In this document: positions 1 through 7,275 of the stretch, piece by piece
How positions within the stretch are numbered: position 1 is the stretch's first letter
Layout of the letters: every line of letters starts with the position of its first letter
IMG/VR virus record: IMGVR_UViG_3300027782_000029
Span: 124,001 to 188,000 of that record
Reading direction: 5' to 3' (one strand)
DNA: 64,000 nucleotides
Source of the DNA: a virus
Position numbers and translations under genes: made by a program
The notes under the pieces: generated by a model
Databases searched by the model: none
What the model was told of the DNA's origin: nothing
Seen by the model: the letters and a program-made list of their open reading frames with translations, nothing else

Positions 1-88
1 ATTCTTCATTTAGTTCATAGTCTAGACGAAGAGTCGCATCTCCATTGTCTGCGTACCATTGAGTTGAATCTGCTGGTCTAATTTTCAT
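1..88 (-). CDS. FkbM-like methyltransferase, N-terminal fragment (runs off the window)
   Basis: Only the first 29 codons are inside the window. The peptide opens MKIRPADSTQWYADNGD and then has LRLDYELNEE, which resembles the segment before the SAM-binding motif in FkbM-family methyltransferases (typically LRLxYxLNxxS followed by VFDLGG). The ATG overlaps the TGA of the upstream epimerase gene as ATGA, the signature of translational coupling. With the neighbouring epimerase and glycosyltransferases it probably methylates a sugar. The diagnostic SAM motif is beyond the edge, so the family call is tentative. Confidence 0.45.
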   Translation of the reverse strand, partial: MKIRPADSTQWYADNGDATLRLDYELNEE

Positions 89-1059
89 TTAGCATTAACT
101 TTCATCTTGTCATAGATCCAAGAATACGTGCTCTCCATGCCACTGCGAAGAGAGATACTAGGCTCCCAATCAAACACTGATCTAAATAATGTATTGTCAC
201 TATTTCTACCTCTTACTCCTTGTGGAGCAGAGCTATCATATATTCTTTTTACTTTTATGCCGGCGATGTCTTCAGCTATATCTACTAATTGATTAATCGT
301 AACTAGCTCAGCACTTCCAATATTTACAGGATCGTGCATACTAGAATTCATAAGGCCAATAGTTCCCTTTACACAGTCGTCCACATACATGAATGATCTT
401 GTCTGCTCACCATCGCCCCAAATAACAATCTCGTTTTTACCTGACAATTTAGCTTCTGCTATTTTTCTAGCTATTGCAGCTGGAGCTTTTTCTCTGCCAC
501 CAAAGTATGTACCATGAGGCCCATAGACGTTATGGTATCTAGCTACGTGTGTAGCTATCTTATAATCCTCCATAAAGTGTCTGCACATTCTTTCAGAGAA
601 AAGTTTTTCCCAACCATATCCATCTTCTGCATCTGCTGGGTAGGCATCCGATTCTTTTAATGCAGTAACATCTGCTGAATCTTGCTTAGAACCATTGTAT
701 ACACAGGCTGAAGAAGTGAACAAGAAATTCTTAACACCGTTCTCTTTAGCCGCCATCAAAAGATGAGTATTAATAAGAACACTTAGCATGCATTCTGCTT
801 TGTTATTTTCAATGAAACCAATACCACCCATGTCTGCTGATAGATTGTAAATTTGATCTACACCCTTAGATACATTTAAGCAGTTAATCTCCTTAGACAT
901 ATCAGATACGGCGCTATGGACATTGACACTAGTGTGAATTTGATGCCATTCTGACATAGCCTTTTTGTCAACTGCGATAACCTGATGTCCTTGCTTAGCG
1001 AGTGTACCGACTAAGTGTCCACCAATAAATCCGCCTGCTCCAGTTACTAAAATTTTCAT
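85..1059 (-). CDS. GDP-mannose 3,5-epimerase-like SDR enzyme
   Basis: Extended short-chain dehydrogenase/epimerase of 324 residues. The NAD-binding GAGGFIGG loop is at residues 7-14 and the catalytic YxxxK at Y148-K152. Several blocks match GDP-mannose 3,5-epimerase (GME) rather than generic epimerases: NLSADMGGIGFI near 72-83, SSACVY near 116-121, LKESDAYPA near 134-142, GGREKAPAA and GVRGRNSDN. GME converts GDP-D-mannose to GDP-L-galactose or GDP-L-gulose and is best known from plant ascorbate synthesis. Here it would supply an unusual activated sugar to the adjacent glycosyltransferases. It starts 4 bases inside the upstream GT2 gene. Substrate identity is inferred from motif similarity. 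Confidence 0.85.
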   Translation of the reverse strand: MKILVTGAGGFIGGHLVGTLAKQGHQVIAVDKKAMSEWHQIHTSVNVHSAVSDMSKEINCLNVSKGVDQIYNLSADMGGIGFIENNKAECMLSVLINTHLLMAAKENGVKNFLFTSSACVYNGSKQDSADVTALKESDAYPADAEDGYGWEKLFSERMCRHFMEDYKIATHVARYHNVYGPHGTYFGGREKAPAAIARKIAEAKLSGKNEIVIWGDGEQTRSFMYVDDCVKGTIGLMNSSMHDPVNIGSAELVTINQLVDIAEDIAGIKVKRIYDSSAPQGVRGRNSDNTLFRSVFDWEPSISLRSGMESTYSWIYDKMKVNAK

Positions 1060-1856
1060 GATGTTAAATTCCTATTCTCGTTATGGTTTTCTCTTAGTAT
1101 AAGATCGAAGTGTTCATTATACAACATTCTCATGTTCTTATGATTGGCTTTATACAACCAATTTGCTACACCGCCAGTTGCTCTTGTCCCACCCCAGGAG
1201 TAGTCTGATTGATAATCAATCCAATAGCAGCCTGCTACTTTTCCGTAATATCTAAACGCCCTATATGCTAGATCATGATCGTCCATTTCCTGAGGAGAAT
1301 ATGCTTCATCAAAGTAGTCTAACTTAATCAGTATTTCGTGATCTATCATAAGTGGACCACGATTTACTGTGCTTCTAACAGCAAAGGTATCTCTGTCTAT
1401 AGAAGATCTATCTGCATGGTTTGTGTGATTTAAGATATCACACCAGCAGTCATCTAACTCTTCTTCTAATTCAAGGTGTAAAGATCTTGGATTTATTCTC
1501 CAATCATGTGCAGTTCTTGCGGTGACGGCAAATACATCTTTAAAGGAGAATGGTTTTTCCATTCTTAAATTCCATCCCTTTTCTTTAATTACCATATCAT
1601 CTTGGATGATAATTACTTTGTTACCCTCGGCTGCTTTTAAACCAATGTTATTAGCTTTTGTTTCAAAAACATCGTCTGCATACTTAATAGTTGTATTACT
1701 CTTAGCTACTGACTTAACAACCGCTTCAGAATTATCAGTACAACCGTCCAATACTACGATAACTTCATATAGTCCTTCTGTGTTTTCGTATATGGAATTT
1801 AATACTTTATCTACAAGCCAGTCTTTATTGTGAACTGTTAAAACAATACTATGCAT
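1056..1856 (-). CDS. GT2-family glycosyltransferase
   Basis: A 266-residue GT-A fold enzyme. The N-terminus SIVLTVHNKDWLVDKVLNSI and LDGCTDNS at about 36-43 are the nucleotide-sugar binding face of GT2 enzymes. QDDM at 85-88 is the metal-binding acidic motif, and EMDDHDL further on is the likely catalytic acidic pair. It overlaps the neighbouring genes on both sides by a few bases, so it belongs to a tightly coupled glycan operon. Donor and acceptor cannot be read from sequence. Confidence 0.85.
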   Translation of the reverse strand: MHSIVLTVHNKDWLVDKVLNSIYENTEGLYEVIVVLDGCTDNSEAVVKSVAKSNTTIKYADDVFETKANNIGLKAAEGNKVIIIQDDMVIKEKGWNLRMEKPFSFKDVFAVTARTAHDWRINPRSLHLELEEELDDCWCDILNHTNHADRSSIDRDTFAVRSTVNRGPLMIDHEILIKLDYFDEAYSPQEMDDHDLAYRAFRYYGKVAGCYWIDYQSDYSWGGTRATGGVANWLYKANHKNMRMLYNEHFDLILRENHNENRNLTS

Positions 1857-2529
1857 TGGGGAATGTAAACTTTCTGTATACGCCTACGTCATCATAGGGG
1901 AGTCTTCTTCTGGTGATAATGTTAGTTAAGATACTTTGATCATGTCTATGGTCCTTGAAAGAAGGGTGATTTTCTAAGCCAGAAACATTTTTTGCGTCTG
2001 TTAATATTCTAGCATCTTTGCAGTATTCTAGCCACTCTTTAAGTATCTCTTTAGATTTTACGTTAACAGTCCAATAAGACACTCCAGCTTCTAACTGCGG
2101 AGCATTCCAATACGTTTCGTTATTGCAATCCATGTACACAAAGCAGTCCTTCTTTGTCCATGTTGCGTTGTGATTTCCATAAGAAATAAATAAGCAACTT
2201 GAATATTTTAGCTGTGACTCTATTGTTTCGGTGATTGACTCACCATCAACTTCTGAAAAGAACATGTCTCCACTGTCAATGTAAAATACTACATCTCCAT
2301 CTTTAGCTTTATCCATTGCGTCAAGAATAATATAGGGCTTCCACAACCAATACCCTAATCCTCTTGGTTGATTTAAAATTTCTATATTTTGTTTGTAGAA
2401 TTCTGTATTCCTTAACCATTCGTGTGTGTATGGATGATTTACAAAACCAAGACTGTCTCCCTGTTTGACTAGGTTGTCTTGTCTTTCTTTAAATTTTTCA
2501 TCTGCAAAAGTCACCAGGTGCCAAGTCAT
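1849..2529 (-). CDS. Putative glycosyltransferase (GYWLWKP type)
   Basis: A 226-residue protein with GLGYWLWKPYII at about 57-68 and YIDSGD at 83-88. This pairing is seen in a family of GT-A-like proteins of capsule and viral glycan loci, where the acidic motif follows a short helix. It lies between a GT2 gene and a methyltransferase gene in the same operon and overlaps the downstream GT2 gene by 8 bases. The glycosyltransferase call rests on these motifs and on context; I cannot assign a CAZy family with certainty. Confidence 0.6.
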   Translation of the reverse strand: MTWHLVTFADEKFKERQDNLVKQGDSLGFVNHPYTHEWLRNTEFYKQNIEILNQPRGLGYWLWKPYIILDAMDKAKDGDVVFYIDSGDMFFSEVDGESITETIESQLKYSSCLFISYGNHNATWTKKDCFVYMDCNNETYWNAPQLEAGVSYWTVNVKSKEILKEWLEYCKDARILTDAKNVSGLENHPSFKDHRHDQSILTNIITRRRLPYDDVGVYRKFTFPNA

Positions 2530-2532
2530 TAA

Positions 2533-3120
2533 CTACTCATTATTTGCTATAAAATAACAGCAATCAGCTAAGTGAAAGATTGTAATTGTTCCACCTACAT
2601 ACAATTTTATGTCAGTATTTGGAAAATGTTTTTTGAATAAATCTACAGTCAATGAATGTGGATGACACTCATTGATCTCAGTATTGATTGGCTCAAATAC
2701 TCTCACCTTCTTTGCTACGTTCTTGGATTTTTCTAAACAAAGTTCTGGATCTATTGTGTGCTGCAAGAAATTAATAAACCATACTTCATCAAACTTTTGA
2801 TCTGAATCCCAATTTTCAAACGGTTCAGTAAATGCAGTTACATTGTTTTCTTCCCAGTAATTTTTAATCTCATCAGTAAAACTGTGATACAAAGGCTCAA
2901 CACCAACTACTTCACTGGCACCGGCAAAAGTAGCTAGGGGATATGGTCCACATCCAACTTCCAATATCTTTTTTCCAGATATATCTAAAATGCTATCTTC
3001 AAAAAAATCAAAATAAAAGTTTAAAAACCTATTTGCTTCTTCTATATTTGTTGACAATGCGTGAACATCTAACTCTGCTTTTTGAGCTTGATTCCATCTA
3101 TCTTGTGTTATCTTTTCCAT
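2533..3120 (-). CDS. Class I SAM-dependent methyltransferase
   Basis: A 195-residue Rossmann-fold methyltransferase. Motif I KILEVGCGPYP lies at about 51-61, with the acidic residue of motif II at E75 in VVGVEP and a later FDEVWFINFLQH segment corresponding to motif IV. Its place among glycosyltransferases suggests a sugar or small-molecule substrate rather than DNA. The start codon abuts the stop of the upstream gene at 3120. Confidence 0.8.
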   Translation of the reverse strand: MEKITQDRWNQAQKAELDVHALSTNIEEANRFLNFYFDFFEDSILDISGKKILEVGCGPYPLATFAGASEVVGVEPLYHSFTDEIKNYWEENNVTAFTEPFENWDSDQKFDEVWFINFLQHTIDPELCLEKSKNVAKKVRVFEPINTEINECHPHSLTVDLFKKHFPNTDIKLYVGGTITIFHLADCCYFIANNE

Positions 3121-4058
3121 TAAAACAAACTTTCTATTTTATTAAGGAATTCTTGAGCTACATGATAGTAGGTTCCTTTTTCCTTTGCGTACTTTATGCC
3201 AAGAGCTTGTTTTGCTAGTCTCTCTTTTTCATTTTTAGAATATAATTCTACTGCAGATTGTAGCTCGTCATAATAATCCACATATACCACAACCCCATCA
3301 GTAGCCTCTTCTGCCACCTTACAGTCAGACACTACAACGCATCCGTATGCTAGTCCTTCAAATATTCTTTCTGTGGGTAGGCCAAACTTAGCATTTGAGT
3401 CGGAATTAAATCCAAGTGATATCTTAGAAGATAAAAAGCCATTGTTAATCCTAGACTCTTCATCTAATGTTGGCCAGTAATAATGTACGAAGCAGTTATA
3501 TCTTTGAGAGATCTGGTTAGTCCATTCTTCCTTATATCTTGCACCAACGTAACCACAGTCATAGGTATTATTTCTTTTTGCTACTAAAGAATCTATTTCA
3601 AATGGATTAAGGTCTGCAGAAAAAGGTAACTTGACATAGTTTTCTAAACCAGTGTACCAATCGATTAAACCGCCCCAATGATTTCTTAGTTCATCGGTTA
3701 TATTTCTATAATATTCTCCAGTAAATATATAATTTTTAAAAGGAAAATCTATTGACTTATCTAGGTAGTTTAACTTATATATGTTATGAAAATGCCAAAA
3801 AATCCAAGTACTTTTTTTGAATCTGTTTCCTAAATAGTTAAAAAAATCAAACCAATTATTTTCAATAGAATAAAAATGGTCAGACATAATAAAAATATTA
3901 TCTTTTGAATCTTCTATTTGAGAAAATTGCTCGACCGAATTAACCTCCGCTATGGCTTGACCATTATAGCGAAATCCATTCATAAACTTTGTTGTAGTAT
4001 AATAGTGAGTAACTGGAGTTGGATAGGTTGGTGTATTTACCATGTAAACATTTTTCAC
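3120..4058 (-). CDS. GT-B fold glycosyltransferase (group 1-like)
   Basis: A 312-residue protein. The C-terminal half carries FGLPTERIFEGLAYGCVVVSD, with an E preceding a Gly-rich turn, as in the donor-binding domain of group 1 and DUF3880-type glycosyltransferases, followed by DELQSAVELYSKNEKERL, typical of the C-terminal helix. The N-terminal half is diverged. It sits in the glycan operon between a DUF616-type gene and a methyltransferase. Activity is inferred. Confidence 0.7.
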   Translation of the reverse strand: MKNVYMVNTPTYPTPVTHYYTTTKFMNGFRYNGQAIAEVNSVEQFSQIEDSKDNIFIMSDHFYSIENNWFDFFNYLGNRFKKSTWIFWHFHNIYKLNYLDKSIDFPFKNYIFTGEYYRNITDELRNHWGGLIDWYTGLENYVKLPFSADLNPFEIDSLVAKRNNTYDCGYVGARYKEEWTNQISQRYNCFVHYYWPTLDEESRINNGFLSSKISLGFNSDSNAKFGLPTERIFEGLAYGCVVVSDCKVAEEATDGVVVYVDYYDELQSAVELYSKNEKERLAKQALGIKYAKEKGTYYHVAQEFLNKIESLF

Positions 4059-4070
4059 TATAAACGCCTT

Positions 4071-4751
4071 TTAGTCTGGGTTCTTATGAGCTGACAAATA
4101 AATCCAATTCATATCTCTAAAACTTTTAGGAAGCACGTCTGGCTCTAAACCAACCTTCCATAAGCAATATGGAAAGCTTACCTGGTCCTGGTATGACCAT
4201 GCTAAGTTTTGATGATGCCAGAGTTCTCCAAGTTCTTTTACTTTTGGATTAGTAAGATCTCTTGCCGAGACCCCGCATTCATATAGTCCATATTCTGTGG
4301 GAAAGCCTTCAGACATATAAAATGCCACCTGCTCATCGAGAGGTTCGCTAGCATACTTTGGTGGCCTTATGGTTGCTTCACCATAGGCACAATGTCTTCC
4401 ATCAAAATGTGGAGATGCTACAAAACCATTTTCCATATAAGACATTATCTCTACGACAAAGTTCTCATTTATAATTCCCATATCTCCATCAATCCAAATC
4501 ATGTATTTGTACTGATTCAATTCAGGGATTGAATGTGGATTTAATTTTGGTCTTTTAGATCTTCTTCTATTGTCCCAATTTTCGTCACCCAGTTGGCGTA
4601 CTTGCCAAGGACTTGGTATGTCAGGATGATTAACGTTGTCAGTAAAGTATAGATAGTCTACTCCATCAATGAATATAGACTGTATACTGTAATCATAATC
4701 TCCAGTCACTGCTGTACAGATTACCGTATTTCCAAACCAATCATCAACCAT
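4071..4751 (-). CDS. DUF616/TOD1-like glycosyltransferase
   Basis: A 226-residue protein. I place the start at the ATG at 4751, which overlaps the end of the upstream membrane-protein gene, rather than at an earlier codon. Features are KRPKLNPHSIPELNQYKYMIWIDGD (basic patch, then the acidic motif), a central region with EGFPTEYGLYECGV, and DQVSFPYCLWKVGL near the C-terminus. These are hallmarks of the DUF616/TOD1/MUCI70 domain (PF04765), implicated in glycosyl transfer. It completes a set of distinct glycosyltransferases in this module. Confidence 0.7.
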   Translation of the reverse strand: MVDDWFGNTVICTAVTGDYDYSIQSIFIDGVDYLYFTDNVNHPDIPSPWQVRQLGDENWDNRRRSKRPKLNPHSIPELNQYKYMIWIDGDMGIINENFVVEIMSYMENGFVASPHFDGRHCAYGEATIRPPKYASEPLDEQVAFYMSEGFPTEYGLYECGVSARDLTNPKVKELGELWHHQNLAWSYQDQVSFPYCLWKVGLEPDVLPKSFRDMNWIYLSAHKNPD

Positions 4752-4977
4752 TTTCTTTTTTCCACTTCCACATATTTCTCCAGTGGACCCATTGCCACAA
4801 CATCCACATAGCAATAAAGCCAGGCTTATTGAATATGATTGCGTAGATGAACCAGGGGAAAGAGTGCAAGGCAACTACTAAGTGCCCTTGCCATTTTTTA
4901 TTTCCAACCATATAGCTGCCAGAAATACCTATTAGTTCCATGATAAATAGAAACCATGTCCATGTTTGTTCGCTCAT
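4744..4977 (-). CDS. Small polytopic membrane protein (PnuC-like phage type)
   Basis: A 77-residue protein with three hydrophobic, Trp-rich segments (about 7-24, 31-48 and 52-65) and a basic tail. Similar small membrane proteins, sometimes described as PnuC-like, are common in actinobacteriophages; function is unknown. A TGATATAAT element ends six bases before its ATG, so the transcript may be leaderless. It overlaps the start of the downstream glycosyltransferase by 8 bases and may head that operon. Confidence 0.6.
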   Translation of the reverse strand: MSEQTWTWFLFIMELIGISGSYMVGNKKWQGHLVVALHSFPWFIYAIIFNKPGFIAMWMLWQWVHWRNMWKWKKENG

Positions 4978-4992
4978 GGATATATTATATCA
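4978..4992 (-). promoter_or_regulatory. Extended -10 promoter, probably leaderless transcript
   Basis: The minus strand carries TG-A-TATAAT, with TATAAT at 4989-4984, six bases from the ATG at 4977. A consensus extended -10 this close to the start codon implies transcription begins at or very near the ATG. No good -35 box is visible, as expected for an extended -10 promoter. Confidence 0.55.
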
Positions 4993-4994
4993 GA

Positions 4995-5066
4995 CTATTT
5001 CTTCCAAAGAAAGGATAAATACATCAAAAATACTAAGAAAAAAAATGTACCCTGCATGGCGTTCAT
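4995..5066 (-). CDS. Possible 23-residue membrane micropeptide
   Basis: ATG at 5066 overlaps the TGA of the upstream gene (ATGA). The peptide MNAMQGTFFFLVFLMYLSFL ends WKK and is one hydrophobic helix with a basic end, so it could be a single-pass membrane peptide. Coupling to the upstream gene is the only support besides composition; it may be spurious. Confidence 0.35.
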   Translation of the reverse strand: MNAMQGTFFFLVFLMYLSFLWKK

Positions 5067-5278
5067 GGTTCGCTCACGACTTTATTAATTAAAAAGAACA
5101 ATCGCATAAGATCATTATTAGTTATACTAAACACGTGTTGATGGCCATCTCTAGTATTGATACTAAATGTATGCGCATTAGTCAGATCCCCATCGGTACT
5201 AAGCATAGAGGCTTCTCTAGTTAGATTAATCTGACTAATCATTGGCATAAAACCGCTGAATGATTCTTCTTGGTTCAT
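5063..5278 (-). CDS. Hypothetical protein, 71 residues
   Basis: I place the start at the ATG at 5278 (MNQEESFSGF), because the longer upstream reading would extend into the next gene. There is no recognised domain; the C-terminal part (FSINTRDGHQHVFSITNNDLMRL) looks like a small beta-sheet followed by a helix. It lies between the membrane micropeptide and the basic small-protein cassette. Confidence 0.6.
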   Translation of the reverse strand: MNQEESFSGFMPMISQINLTREASMLSTDGDLTNAHTFSINTRDGHQHVFSITNNDLMRLFFLINKVVSEP

Positions 5279-5282
5279 TATA

Positions 5283-5570
5283 TTACTTTTTCTTCTTCGA
5301 ACCCTTAGCAAAGGTTGATACATTCTTAGGGGACTGACCCTTTACACCTTTTTCTGGAGTTCCAGATCTTCTTTTTCTGTCCACTGCACTCTTCTTTTGA
5401 GCAGGAGACATAGCTGCTGCTTTAGCAGCTGGCAGACACTTAGCATATCCTGATCCGCCATACCCAGATGTACCGCATGGTTGATACTTACCTTTTTTTT
5501 TGGGAGCACCAATATTGACCCATTTTTGGTCAAACCATTTAGTTAATCCAACACCTTTAGGACCAGGCAT
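5283..5570 (-). CDS. Small basic protein with LxxWxxxKW and Cys pair (DUF5872-like)
   Basis: A 95-residue protein starting MPGPKGVGLTKWFDQKWVNI, with PCGTSGYGGSGYAKCLPAAK in the middle and a Lys-rich end. The pattern (Leu-x-x-Trp, then Cys-Gly, then Lys-Cys-x-Pro and a MSPAQKKSAVDRKRR helix) is shared with small proteins of phages and bacteria often labelled DUF5872. The two Cys could bind metal. The start at 5570 is chosen because conservation begins at MPGPKG. Confidence 0.65.
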   Translation of the reverse strand: MPGPKGVGLTKWFDQKWVNIGAPKKKGKYQPCGTSGYGGSGYAKCLPAAKAAAMSPAQKKSAVDRKRRSGTPEKGVKGQSPKNVSTFAKGSKKKK

Positions 5571-5571
5571 G

Positions 5572-5751
5572 CTACTTCTTCTTTGCAGCTTTTTTGGCAG
5601 AAACAGTCTTCCAAGTTCCGCCCATCGACTTATACTTCTTTGCTGCCCATGCATTAGCATAGGCAGAAGGGTAGACATCGAACTTAGATTTGGCTTGGGA
5701 TTTAGCCGAAGACCACAAAGCTACCTTTGTAGGCTTGTTGACCTTAGCCAT
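5572..5751 (-). CDS. Small basic protein, 59 residues
   Basis: Begins MAKVNKPTKVALWSSAKSQ, continues DVYPSAYANAWAAKKYKS and ends in an AKKAAKKK tail. The YPSAYAN segment with alternating Lys recurs in short phage proteins of unknown function. Its stop is one base from the next gene and its ATG shares bases with the upstream stop (TAATG). It is highly basic, so nucleic-acid binding is plausible but unproven. Confidence 0.6.
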   Translation of the reverse strand: MAKVNKPTKVALWSSAKSQAKSKFDVYPSAYANAWAAKKYKSMGGTWKTVSAKKAAKKK

Positions 5752-5891
5752 TACTTCTTCTTTGCTGATTTCTTTGCAGCAATAGCCTTTTGAATAAATG
5801 GTGGAAGCTTCTTTTGAGAAGCTGTCATGCCACCTGTTTTTGCAGCTGGCTTTGCCATCATTTTTTTTGCGGATGCTTTTTTCATTGCCAT
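5751..5891 (-). CDS. Lys/Ala-rich mini-protein, 46 residues
   Basis: Begins MAMKKASAKKMMAKPAA and ends IAAKKSAKKK. Its opening closely matches the MAMKKASSKMSKGG start of the gene at 6360-6590, so the two probably share ancestry. The stop TAA overlaps the ATG of the downstream gene. No domain is recognised. Confidence 0.55.
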   Translation of the reverse strand: MAMKKASAKKMMAKPAAKTGGMTASQKKLPPFIQKAIAAKKSAKKK

Positions 5892-5900
5892 AATAATTTC

Positions 5901-6065
5901 CTACTTTTTCTTGGTTGTTTTAATTTTTGAGCTAAAGGTCTTAGCAGTTGCTGCTTCAGACTTATATTTCTTTGCTTTTGGAACGCTCTTTGAGCCATCC
6001 ATAGTTCTATCTAGTATCTTGTTTGCGTTATTTAAAACGGAAAACTTTGCTTTTTTTGCGGCCAT
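5901..6065 (-). CDS. Lys-rich mini-protein, 54 residues
   Basis: Begins MAAKKAKFSVLNNANKILDR and ends SSKIKTTKKK. It is very basic with a predicted central helix. It sits directly below the next small gene and shares the MA-x-KK start and Lys tail of the cassette. Function unknown. Confidence 0.55.
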   Translation of the reverse strand: MAAKKAKFSVLNNANKILDRTMDGSKSVPKAKKYKSEAATAKTFSSKIKTTKKK

Positions 6066-6066
6066 T

Positions 6067-6276
6067 TTATTTACCTTTTTTGTTGATCTTTTTTAATGTC
6101 TTTGCAAGGTTTGCCTGCTGTACAGTTAACTTGCTATACTTACCTGGATTTTTGGTAACAGCAGCTGCCATATCTGATACAGATTTGCCAGCTTTTTTAG
6201 CTTTTCTTGTAAAAGCACCGGGTCTTTTAATCGCTCCAGCTATCCAGTTTTTATCTGAACTTTTTTTATCTGCCAT
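6067..6276 (-). CDS. Small basic protein, 69 residues
   Basis: Start placed at the ATG at 6276 (MADKKSSDKNWIAGAIKRPG) behind an AAAGGA ribosome-binding site. The sequence IKRPGAFTRKAKKAGKSVSD followed by VTKNPGKYSKLTVQQANLAKTL is a recurring short phage protein pattern of unknown role. The upstream 83-base gap contains a perfect inverted repeat. Confidence 0.6.
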   Translation of the reverse strand: MADKKSSDKNWIAGAIKRPGAFTRKAKKAGKSVSDMAAAVTKNPGKYSKLTVQQANLAKTLKKINKKGK

Positions 6277-6293
6277 ACATAGTCCTTTAATGA

Positions 6294-6334
6294 GGTAATG
6301 GGAGTAATACATATATAGTACCACTCCCATTACC
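6294..6334. repeat. Perfect 12-bp inverted repeat
   Basis: GGTAATGGGAGT at 6294-6305 pairs exactly with ACTCCCATTACC at 6323-6334 around a 17-base loop. No T-run follows on either strand, so it is not a standard intrinsic terminator. It could be an mRNA processing or stabilising hairpin between two small basic-protein genes. Confidence 0.7.
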
Positions 6335-6359
6335 AAATGTCGTCTCAAAAAGAGAGTTA

Positions 6360-6590
6360 TCAGCCGATAACTTTACCCTTAGAGTTCTTGATTGGACGCT
6401 TTGCAACCTTCATCTGACCAGTACTTGCTGATGGCTTAGGAGCCGAAGTACCTTTTTTCTCGATGTTCTTACCCTTAGTGTCCTTGATTGGGCGAACGCC
6501 CATTTTTGCCTGACCCGTGCTTACGCTTGGCTCTGGGGCAGAAACACTTCCGCCTTTTGACATTTTGCTTGAAGCTTTCTTCATTGCCAT
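6360..6590 (-). CDS. Small basic protein with internal tandem duplication
   Basis: A 76-residue protein. After MAMKKASSKMSKGG come two copies of a roughly 28-residue unit: SAPEPSVSTGQAKMGVRPIK plus DTKGKNI, then SAPKPSASTGQMKVAKRPIK plus NSKGKVI. The duplication is direct and in frame. The N-terminus matches the 46-residue gene at 5751-5891. Function unknown; the repeated RPIK-x-x-KGK blocks are strongly basic. Confidence 0.65.
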   Translation of the reverse strand: MAMKKASSKMSKGGSVSAPEPSVSTGQAKMGVRPIKDTKGKNIEKKGTSAPKPSASTGQMKVAKRPIKNSKGKVIG

Positions 6591-6591
6591 T

Positions 6592-6850
6592 TTATTTTCT
6601 CCTTGATTTAATACTAGTATTATTTTCTCCGATGAGATTTAAGATGTACATCAATCTTATCGTCGACCTTATCAACCTGATCATCTAAATGATCAAGCTT
6701 TTGATGCAAATGAATGATATCATCCTTTACATTCACGAGCAAGTTGGCAACCACGTTGTGGTCATCCCTATTTTCTTTACGACCCATTTGCACAAGTGCT
6801 GCTATAACTCCACCCACAGCTGCTATAAGTGCTACAAAAACTGCTTCCAT
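6592..6850 (-). CDS. Holin-like single-TM protein with CGGA frame change
   Basis: The N-terminus MEAVFVALIAAVGGVIAALV is a transmembrane segment, followed by RKENRDDHNVV and a heptad-patterned coiled coil (HQKLDHLDDQVDKVDDK). This layout is common in actinophage proteins placed near lysis or tail genes and often called holin-like. In the zero frame it ends at 6620 after HRRK (76 residues). An in-frame CGG followed by A lies at 6631-6629; skipping the A gives ENNTSIKSRRK and a stop at 6592 (85 residues), immediately before the next ATG at 6590. Which end is used is inferred from the CGGR pattern seen in other genes. Confidence 0.55.
6628..6631 (-). other. CGGA junction in holin-like gene (codon 74)
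   Basis: Minus strand CAT CGG A GAA. The zero frame stops two codons later; the +1 frame reads 11 more codons and stops next to the following gene. This is the weakest of the seven CGGR sites because both readings are possible. Confidence 0.5.
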
Positions 6851-6854
6851 ATGA

Positions 6855-7142
6855 TTACCACTTTACCTTATTGGCCCAATAAGCTGCCGACATCTTACCC
6901 TTAGCTATATTGTCGGCGTGTCTTGCTTGGAAGGACTTTCTTCTAGCTGCATATGACTTTGACTCACCCTTCTTTTTAGGGGATCCAGATACACCCTGTT
7001 GACCAAATCTAATTGTCTTAACCTTGTCCCCATCTTTAGCTACCACTACGTGAGACTTCTTTGGATGAGTAGGGGTACGCTTAGGTTGATTAAACCCTGA
7101 TACGCCAGCTTTAGTTAAGCGAGAATCCTTCTTGGCTGCCAT
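6855..7142 (-). CDS. DUF6321-like conserved phage protein
   Basis: A 95-residue protein with start at the ATG at 7142 (MAAKKDSRLTKAGVSGFNQP). It contains PTHPKKSHVVVAKDGDKVKT, IRFGQQGVSG, then KSYAARRKSFQARHADNIAK and ends in AAYWANKVKW. These blocks match a widespread family of short phage proteins (DUF6321) of unknown function. The family is distinctive, so the gene is certainly real. Confidence 0.75.
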   Translation of the reverse strand: MAAKKDSRLTKAGVSGFNQPKRTPTHPKKSHVVVAKDGDKVKTIRFGQQGVSGSPKKKGESKSYAARRKSFQARHADNIAKGKMSAAYWANKVKW

Positions 7143-7146
7143 TGCA

Positions 7147-7275
7147 CTACTTCTTCTTGCTAGATGGTTTTTCGGACTTTGTAGGAACAACATTATACAT
7201 AAAGTCAGATGATAGTGACGAAGAATTTTTTTTACTTGGAGCGCTTTTTGCTGGAGCTACTTGCTTTTTTGCCAT
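7147..7275 (-). CDS. Lys/Ser-rich mini-protein, 42 residues
   Basis: Begins MAKKQVAPAKSAPSKKNSSS and ends SEKPSSKKK. It overlaps the next upstream gene by 44 bases in another frame. Composition fits the basic cassette; no domain is recognised. Confidence 0.5.
   Translation of the reverse strand: MAKKQVAPAKSAPSKKNSSSLSSDFMYNVVPTKSEKPSSKKK

Noticed and set aside
5500-6298. Several plus-strand reading frames with hydrophobic products
   Set aside because: They are the reverse of A-rich genes for Lys-rich proteins, so Phe/Leu-rich products are expected by composition; the minus-strand genes have starts, coupling and family matches.
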